Source of the DNA: SAR324 cluster bacterium
GTDB taxonomy: Bacteria; SAR324; JACQKK01
Assembly (NCBI GenBank): GCA_027296185.1
Contig: JAPUJL010000296.1
Location: forward strand, 1 to 5,460
Direction of reading: 5' to 3'
DNA: 5,460 nt
Shown here piece by piece: positions 1 to 5,460 of this stretch. The notes under the pieces were generated by a model, which saw nothing but the letters and a program-made list of their open reading frames with translations, did not search any database and was not told the DNA's origin. A program made the position numbers and the translations under genes. Within the stretch, counting starts at the first letter, position 1. Each line of letters begins with the position of its first letter.

Positions 1-2
1 CC

Positions 3-977
3 TTCCTCCAGCTGGAGACCAGCGTGCGGCTGCTGTTGGACGGCGAGCGGGTCAACGCGGCGATGGCGGTGATTTCCGTGCCCTTCGAAGGCGAATCGGA
101 CAAGCTCTACAACAATTTGGCGACTCTCATCTACGAGCAGATGTGGGGCTACTACATCTCCGCCGATCCCAAGGGTACCCATCACGGCCTGACCAACCTG
201 GTCTTCGAGGGAAACATCACCAACCTGATCCGCCGCGAGGGCGAGAAATTTCTCGATCTGCTGGGCTACCGCAACGACCTGGCGGGCCGCGTGATGCGCG
301 ATTATCACATGGCCTGCGACATGCCGCCCTTCAACCGCGACGTCTACATGAAGGACGTGGTCAAGCACAGCCTGGACATCGAGCTGGGCGTACGCCTGTT
401 CAACCACGGCGAGGGCATCAACCGCACCAACTTGTTCCTGCCCATCTCCGGCGGCGAGACGGCGATCGACCGCATCTACTACAACATCGAGCATATCATC
501 CACCAGAACATGGTGGCCTACGACGAGCTGCACGACCGCTACCTGCCGGTGTCGGAAGAGCTCATCCTGCGCGAACTCGAAGGCACCATCGACCGGTCGC
601 GCCGAAAGGGCAACACCCGCAAGAAGCTGATCAACGGGCTCAAGTTCCACACCGTGCTGCTGGAGGATCCGGCGTTGATCAATCACGTGGACGTGGCCGA
701 CCTCTTGTACGACAAGATCAACCGTATCGACCTCCTGGAAGAGACGGCGCAGCGGTCGCGGGACATGTTCGCCTCGGCACTGATCCGCTCCACGGAAATC
801 ACCGCCGCCGCGATTAACATCGACGATTTGCAGTTGGAGGATCGGGTCTACCTCGACCGGCCGGAATCCAAGGCCAAAGCCCCGGCCCGAGCCCGGGCCA
901 AGCCCAAGGCGGAAGAGGCCGAAGAGGAAACCTCGGTGCCGCTGACGGTGCACAAGGACGGCCTCACCGAGCTTTAA
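3..977 (+). CDS. Unrecognised helix-rich protein, 5' end outside or at window edge
   Basis: I do not recognise this family. The frame is open to the left edge (first whole codon at 3), so the gene probably starts outside the window. A GTG at 24 with GGAG six bases upstream is an alternative start and would give 317 residues; numbering here is from that GTG. No signal peptide or membrane segment is visible, so it is probably cytoplasmic. Residues 50-180 are rich in His, Asn, Tyr and acidic residues, with compact motifs such as HHGLTN (53-58), FNHGEGINRTN (126-136) and ISGGETAIDRIYYN (141-154). Residues 170-270 look like charged amphipathic helices. The last part (about 283-302) is a low-complexity Lys/Ala/Arg then Glu tail, which suggests a disordered end. 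It ends in TAA just before a strong terminator, so it is the last gene of a plus-strand unit. Codon use is normal for the window, which supports a real gene. Function unknown. Confidence 0.85.
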   Translation, partial: FLQLETSVRLLLDGERVNAAMAVISVPFEGESDKLYNNLATLIYEQMWGYYISADPKGTHHGLTNLVFEGNITNLIRREGEKFLDLLGYRNDLAGRVMRDYHMACDMPPFNRDVYMKDVVKHSLDIELGVRLFNHGEGINRTNLFLPISGGETAIDRIYYNIEHIIHQNMVAYDELHDRYLPVSEELILRELEGTIDRSRRKGNTRKKLINGLKFHTVLLEDPALINHVDVADLLYDKINRIDLLEETAQRSRDMFASALIRSTEITAAAINIDDLQLEDRVYLDRPESKAKAPARARAKPKAEEAEEETSVPLTVHKDGLTEL

Positions 978-1001
978 TCTTTCGGCGTTCCTCCCCGGTT
1001 C

Positions 1002-1042
1002 AGGGCCGTGGGCAGCCATCGCTGCCGCGGCCCTTTTTCTTT
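1002..1042 (+). terminator. Rho-independent terminator of the plus-strand gene
   Basis: Twenty-five bases after the TAA stop lies a strong hairpin. AGGGCCG (1002-1008) pairs with CGGCCCT (1028-1034), and GGCAGC (1011-1016) pairs with GCTGCC (1021-1026). There is a small internal loop (TG opposite G) and a CATC tetraloop. A T-rich run (TTTTCTTT) follows at once. The reverse strand lacks a T tract on its exit side, so it probably works only for the plus-strand gene and not for the converging permease gene. Confidence 0.88.
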
Positions 1043-1091
1043 GTCGGAGATTCAGCGTGCCGCCACGAATGCGGCCGCTTTCAGGCAAAGG

Positions 1092-1598
1092 CTAGAGCAC
1101 CCCATCGAACTGGCGGTAGATCCAGGAGGCGGCGTAGCCTAAGATGATCGGCGCCGCCAGGCAGGCGATCGTCTTGGCGATAGTGTAACGCCAGCCGAGT
1201 ACCGGCACCTCCCAGACGAGCATCTTGTTGATGCCGAGCAGGGTCCAGGCGATGAGGTAGGCCGTGATCGGGCCCACCGCCGCTCCGGCCTTCCACAACG
1301 ATGCGACCAGGGGGAATTGCACGAACGGCCCTCCCGGCGTCAGCGCTCCGGCGAGCGTGGCGAAGGCCAGTCCGCTCCATCCGGAGCCCTCGCCCGCCCA
1401 GCGCACCACGAATTCCTTGGGCACCAGCACTTGCACCATGCCCCCCAGCAGGAACCCGGCGATGAGGGCGGGAAGAATGTCGATGAACAGCTTGAGGCCC
1501 GCCTTGCCCCCTCTCAGGGCCAGGTCGGGGCTTTTGAAATAGGCGAAAGCCGTCACGGCCAGCGCCAGCACCACGATAATCAAAAGGGATTTGTTCAT
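1092..1598 (-). CDS. Half-length permease of the ArsP/DUF318-like family
   Basis: Predicted inner-membrane protein of 168 residues, probably a transporter subunit; the substrate is unknown. It starts with a hydrophobic helix (about 4-21) and has further membrane segments near 38-60, 74-90, 104-124 and 139-160. The hallmark is the glycine/proline re-entrant motif LTPGGPFVQFPL (86-97), followed by GPITAYLIAW (109-118). This resembles the predicted permease family that includes ArsP-like arsenical exporters (PF03773). Full-length members have about 300-400 residues and two such halves. This protein has one half and lacks the cysteine often seen in the motif, so it may work as a dimer or be a distinct short subfamily. 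GGAG lies five bases before the ATG and supports this start. It stands alone on the minus strand, 195 bases downstream of the CoA-binding gene, with its own putative operator. No regulator or metal-resistance partner is in the window, so an arsenic role is not shown. Confidence 0.85.
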   Translation of the reverse strand: MNKSLLIIVVLALAVTAFAYFKSPDLALRGGKAGLKLFIDILPALIAGFLLGGMVQVLVPKEFVVRWAGEGSGWSGLAFATLAGALTPGGPFVQFPLVASLWKAGAAVGPITAYLIAWTLLGINKMLVWEVPVLGWRYTIAKTIACLAAPIILGYAASWIYRQFDGVL

Positions 1599-1616
1599 CC
1601 GGTCTCCGTTCCCTAG

Positions 1617-1705
1617 TACTTCGCGTCGAAAATTCGTGCACAGTCATTTGCAATGCTTCACCCGTTGAATCATTGATTTACGTGTGTTCATGGATACGCG
1701 AAGTA
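1617..1705. repeat. 10-bp perfect inverted repeat flanking the palindrome
   Basis: TACTTCGCGT at 1617-1626 is the exact reverse complement of ACGCGAAGTA at 1696-1705. The midpoint of the pair (1661) nearly coincides with the centre of the 25-bp palindrome (1663), so the two symmetries are nested. A further TAGTAC/GTACTA pair lies at 1614-1619 and 1716-1721. The block could be paired regulator sites, a cruciform-forming element or a small non-autonomous repeat. Confidence 0.5.
1651..1675. promoter_or_regulatory. 25-bp palindrome, putative operator of the permease gene
   Basis: Ten of twelve arm positions are complementary around a single central base. The arms are CAATG-x-TTCA-x-C and G-x-TGAA-x-CATTG (minus-strand reading). 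It lies 53-77 bases upstream of the permease ATG in a locally AT-richer stretch, where a promoter is expected. Length and symmetry fit a dimeric regulator (ArsR-, MerR- or TetR-like). No regulator gene is visible and I could not place convincing -35/-10 boxes, so the operator role is inferred. Confidence 0.5.
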
Positions 1706-1793
1706 TTCACATTAGGTACTATCCCCCCTCACTCCGGGTCCGTGACGCGCCGGCGCCGCCGAACCCATCCGCCGCCGGCCGCCCTCGGCCGAA

Positions 1794-2357
1794 TCACGGG
1801 TATAGCTTGAAGCGCGGTTTGCGCGACGAGATCAGGTTGGTGCGGATGCCCGCGAAGTTCAGGCCGCCATGGAACCGGGCGTGCTCGATCTTCATGCAGC
1901 GGTCCATGACCACCTCCAGCCCCGCCTCCAGCGCCCGGCCGCGGGCCGGCTCGTGAATGACACCCAGCTGCATCCAAATCACCTTGGCGCCCAGCCGGAC
2001 CGCCTCGTCCACCACCGGCGGAACGGCGGGGGGCTTGCGGAAGATATCCACCACTTCCAGCGGCCCCGGCACCTCGGCCAGGGAGGCGTAGCACGTGCGG
2101 CCCAGAATCTCCTGGCCCGCATAGGCGGGATTCACCGGAGTCACCTCGAAGCCGTAGTCCTTGAGGTACGTCGCGGCGAAATAGCTGGGGCGGTTCTCGT
2201 TGGCGGAAAGCCCCACCATGGCGATCTTCGCGTACTTGCGGAGAATCTCCGCAATGGTGGCCATGGTCTGGCCCGGCCAGTTTCCCGTGCCCGGCCGGTG
2301 GCCCGGCGGGGTCATCCCATCCGACGAATGAAAGGCTTTCTCTGCGGCTGCGGTCAT
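1794..2357 (-). CDS. CoA-binding Rossmann-fold protein (YccU/CoA_binding_2 type)
   Basis: Small cytoplasmic protein of 187 residues with one CoA-binding domain (PF13380 type), like E. coli YccU. The nucleotide-binding beta-alpha-beta start is IAMVGLSANENRPSY (45-59), followed by the second strand FEVTPVNP (70-77), the conserved VDIFRKP (103-109), IWMQLGV (127-133) and the family C-terminal motif MDRCMKIEH (151-159). The precise reaction is not known for this family; binding of CoA or an acyl-CoA is expected. The start at 2357 is chosen because AAGGA lies four bases upstream, in the gap after metY. The family core begins near Met32 (codon 2262-2264), which has no clear ribosome binding site, so the first 31 residues are a non-conserved, possibly disordered extension. 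The metY stop is 10 bases upstream, so the two are almost certainly co-transcribed, which hints at a link to methionine or sulfur metabolism. After the stop there are GC-rich inverted repeats but no T run. Confidence 0.9.
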   Translation of the reverse strand: MTAAAEKAFHSSDGMTPPGHRPGTGNWPGQTMATIAEILRKYAKIAMVGLSANENRPSYFAATYLKDYGFEVTPVNPAYAGQEILGRTCYASLAEVPGPLEVVDIFRKPPAVPPVVDEAVRLGAKVIWMQLGVIHEPARGRALEAGLEVVMDRCMKIEHARFHGGLNFAGIRTNLISSRKPRFKLYP

Positions 2358-2367
2358 GTCGTCCTTC

Positions 2368-3762
<1,395 letters not shown>

Positions 3763-3796
3763 GCCAAACTTGGATCGCCTCCAGCTCCCCATTTCA

Positions 3797-3824
3797 GGCA
3801 CCCGAATTTCGGCACCCAATTCCA
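3797..3824. repeat. Two degenerate 14-bp tandem repeats in the metY leader
   Basis: GGCACCCGAATTTC is followed directly by GGCACCCAATTCCA. The first seven bases are identical and the rest align with a one-base shift. The first copy also overlaps a short palindrome (CCGAA-T-TTCGG region), so a small RNA hairpin is possible. Function unknown. Confidence 0.4.
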
Positions 3825-3854
3825 GGTAATCCGCCGGCTCCGCTCGAATTTTTC

Positions 3855-3884
3855 ATTGTGTGACGAATCGGACCGGGGGGTCAA
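3855..3884 (-). promoter_or_regulatory. Candidate sigma70 promoter of metY
   Basis: On the minus strand TTGACC (3879-3884) and CACAAT (3855-3860) are separated by 18 bases, and an AT-rich stretch follows. A start near 3848 would give a leader of about 170 nt before the metY ATG. The -35 box matches the consensus at five of six positions. The -10 box is weaker. Confidence 0.4.
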
Positions 3885-3926
3885 GGAAGGGAGGCAAGCA
3901 AACCGAAAGCTCCACGCCCGAAATTT

Positions 3927-3982
3927 CATGGCGGGGCGGGCGCCCTGCCCGCCAGCGAACGAGCCCGCGGAATCCCGCCATG
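3927..3982. repeat. Nested GC-rich inverted repeat (REP-like)
   Basis: An outer 9-bp pair, CATGGCGGG (3927-3935) and CCCGCCATG (3974-3982), encloses an inner hairpin of GGCGGGC (3935-3941) and GCCCGCC (3947-3953) with a five-base loop. There is no T run on either strand, so a terminator is unlikely. It resembles a repetitive extragenic palindrome, but no second copy is in the window. Confidence 0.5.
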
Positions 3983-4056
3983 ATGGGTCAATAGGGCGGG
4001 TGCCGCTCTTCGATTGCTGGAGCCAATTGGGAAATCTCCCTGGGGCTTCATGCCTC

Positions 4057-5253
4057 TCACACCACCCCCTCCGCCTTGAGCCGGTCGAGTTCTTGCGCCG
4101 AGAGGCCGAGACGGTCCCGGTAGATTTCGGTGTTGTGGGCGCCCAGGGCGGGGCCGAGGGTATCGATGCGGCCGGGGGTCTTGCTGAGGAAGGGAAAGAC
4201 GGCGGGGACGGTGAGGGGGCCGATGCGCGGATCGTCGACGGTCTCCAGGTCTCCCCGGGCGCGGTATTGGGGATCCTCGAAGATTTCCGCCACGGAATAG
4301 ATCGGGCCGCAGGGCACCTGTCCCGCCGCGCATTCCGCCACCGCATCGGCCTGGGTGCGGCTCCGGGTCCAGTTTTCGACGAGCTCGTTGACTTCCTCCC
4401 GCGCCGCCTGGCGCTGGGGGAACGTGGCCAGCCGCCCCTCGCCGGCCAGCTCCGGACAGCCCATCACGGCGCACAGCCGCTCGAACATCTTGTCGTTGGT
4501 GCAGGCCACGGCGACCCACTTGCCGTCGCGGGTGGGGTAATGGCTGTGGGGCACGGCGTAGAAGGTCTCCGCGCCGGTGCGGCCCCGGACGACCCCCTCC
4601 CGATCGTAGGCGGGCACCAGCTCGTCCAATAGCCGAAAGATAGGCTCGTAGAGCCCCACGTCGATGGACTGCCCCTCGCCCGTGGCATCGCGCACGCGCA
4701 GCGCCATCAGCACCCCCATGACCCCGTAGGCCCCGGCCATGTAATCGGCGAGGGTGGTCGAGCCGGGAATCAGTGGCGGACCGTCGGGGGTGCCGACCAG
4801 GTGACTGATCCCCGAGAAGGCATGGGCAATCCGCGCGAAGCCCGGCAGGTCGCGGTTGGGCCCGGTCTGGCCGTAGGCGGAGATGCGCAGCAGGATCAGC
4901 CCCCGGTTGACCGCTTGCAGTTCCTCGAAGCCCAGGCCCCACTTTTCCAAGGTACCGGGGCGGAAGTTCTCCAGCACCACGTCGGCATCGGCGGCGAGGC
5001 GCTTGAGCAATGCGGCGCCTTTGGGCATGCGCAGGTCGAGGGTGATGGATTTCTTGTTGCGCGCCTCGCTGAACCAGGTGAGCGTATCGCCGGTTTCGGT
5101 GAGGGTGCCGAGCTTGCGCAAGGGGTCGCCCACGCCGGGCTTTTCCACCTTGATCACCTCCGCGCCGAACTCGGCCATGATCGCGCCACAGAAAGGGGCG
5201 GCGATGAACGTGGCGATATCCAGCACGCGGATGCCATCCAGGGGTCGGGTCAT
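4057..5253 (-). CDS. Family III CoA-transferase (CaiB/BaiF type)
   Basis: Cytoplasmic enzyme that moves CoA between acyl-CoA and a free carboxylic acid through aspartyl-CoA thioester and anhydride intermediates. The 398 residues fit the usual family length of about 380-430. The N-terminus shows the family start PLDGIRVLDIATFIAAPF (4-21), then AEFGAEVIKVEKPGVGDPLR (27-46), RNKKSITLDL (65-74), DVVLENFRPG (91-100), SAYGQTGP (125-132) and LADYMAG (168-174). Asp170 lies where the family has its catalytic aspartate (Asp169 in formyl-CoA transferase). The C-terminal linker has VPCGPIYSVAEIFEDPQYRARG (313-334). The substrate pair cannot be read from sequence. Start 5253 is chosen because it matches the family N-terminus, although no good ribosome binding site precedes it. 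A frame open to 5379 adds 42 residues encoded by repeat DNA and is rejected. It lies 378 bases upstream of metY and is probably a separate transcription unit. Confidence 0.93.
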   Translation of the reverse strand: MTRPLDGIRVLDIATFIAAPFCGAIMAEFGAEVIKVEKPGVGDPLRKLGTLTETGDTLTWFSEARNKKSITLDLRMPKGAALLKRLAADADVVLENFRPGTLEKWGLGFEELQAVNRGLILLRISAYGQTGPNRDLPGFARIAHAFSGISHLVGTPDGPPLIPGSTTLADYMAGAYGVMGVLMALRVRDATGEGQSIDVGLYEPIFRLLDELVPAYDREGVVRGRTGAETFYAVPHSHYPTRDGKWVAVACTNDKMFERLCAVMGCPELAGEGRLATFPQRQAAREEVNELVENWTRSRTQADAVAECAAGQVPCGPIYSVAEIFEDPQYRARGDLETVDDPRIGPLTVPAVFPFLSKTPGRIDTLGPALGAHNTEIYRDRLGLSAQELDRLKAEGVV

Positions 5254-5350
5254 GCCTGTGGTTTCCCGGAAAAGTCGCGCGTTCGCGATTGAGTCTCGGC
5301 TGAGCCGCAGCTTCGGGTTGCCGTTGGGAGCGGGTGGGGATTTGCGCGTT

Positions 5351-5378
5351 GAGATTCCTCGCGACGCTCGGAATGACA
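5351..5378 (-). repeat. Dispersed extragenic repeat of the 'TCATTCCGAGCG' type
   Basis: Read on the minus strand this is TCATTCCGAGCGTCGCGAGG followed by AATCTC. It is the core of a short extragenic repeat I recall from many unrelated bacterial genomes, usually in intergenic DNA. It contains the short GAGCG/CGCGA alternation typical of such copies. Only one copy is in the window, so the call rests on recognition of the core. It lies about 100 bases upstream of the CoA-transferase start. Confidence 0.6.
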
Positions 5379-5395
5379 AATAGGCGTCGCCGGTG

Positions 5396-5423
5396 AGCCG
5401 AGGGAGGTCTCTACCGCTCGGCT
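5396..5423. repeat. 7-bp inverted repeat near the right edge
   Basis: AGCCGAG (5396-5402) and CTCGGCT (5417-5423) are perfect reverse complements around a 14-base loop. The pair adjoins the dispersed repeat and may belong to the same repeat cluster. No T run follows on either side. No gene is supported between 5254 and the right edge. Confidence 0.45.
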
Positions 5424-5460
5424 GGGGGAGCGCCCATATCCATCGCTGCGCGGTGCTATC

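Noticed and set aside
1092..1598. Calling the permease an arsenic exporter (arsP)
   Set aside because: It has half the usual length, lacks cysteine in the motif, and has no ars neighbours.
1749..1790. GC-rich inverted repeats after the CoA-binding gene as a terminator (GCCGGCG/CGCCGGC; GGCC/GGCC)
   Set aside because: There is no T run on the downstream side, and loops and stems of this type are expected by chance in such GC-rich DNA.
1684..1956. Plus-strand open frame divergent from the permease
   Set aside because: It overlaps the CoA-binding gene antisense, has no family resemblance and no ribosome binding site.
3770..3840. Possible cobalamin or SAM riboswitch in the metY leader (GGTGCC and GGGG fragments)
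   Set aside because: The conserved cores of these classes are missing; only short chance matches are present.

Overview
This is a GC-rich bacterial window with five protein-coding genes. One lies on the plus strand at the left and runs off the left edge. The other four are on the minus strand. The enzyme families, the strong GGAGG-type ribosome binding sites and a scattered dispersed-repeat element fit a Gram-negative, proteobacterium-like genome with GC-rich coding. The sequence does not allow a closer assignment.

Left (about 1-1045): the 3' part of an unrecognised, helix-rich cytoplasmic protein with a charged C-terminal tail, closed by a clear intrinsic terminator. Next (1092-1598, minus): a half-length membrane permease of the ArsP/DUF318-like class. 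Its upstream region holds a 25-bp near-perfect palindrome that looks like a regulator operator.

Centre (1794-3678, minus): a tight two-gene unit. metY, an O-acetylhomoserine sulfhydrylase that makes homocysteine from sulfide, is followed after a 10-nt gap by a small CoA-binding Rossmann protein of the YccU type. metY has a perfect ribosome binding site, a plausible sigma70 promoter and an unusually long leader of about 170 nt. The leader contains short tandem repeats but no riboswitch class I can recognise.

Right (4057-5253, minus): a family III (CaiB/BaiF) CoA-transferase with its catalytic aspartate present. The DNA upstream of it is an extragenic repeat of the 'TCATTCCGAGCG...' type plus a further inverted repeat. 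Read in frame, the first repeat creates a false N-terminal extension of the CoA-transferase.

The core metabolic content is ordinary. The parts worth a second look are non-coding (the palindrome before the permease, the metY leader, the nested inverted repeats) and the unrecognised plus-strand gene. I found no CRISPR array, tRNA, rRNA, insertion sequence or defence system.
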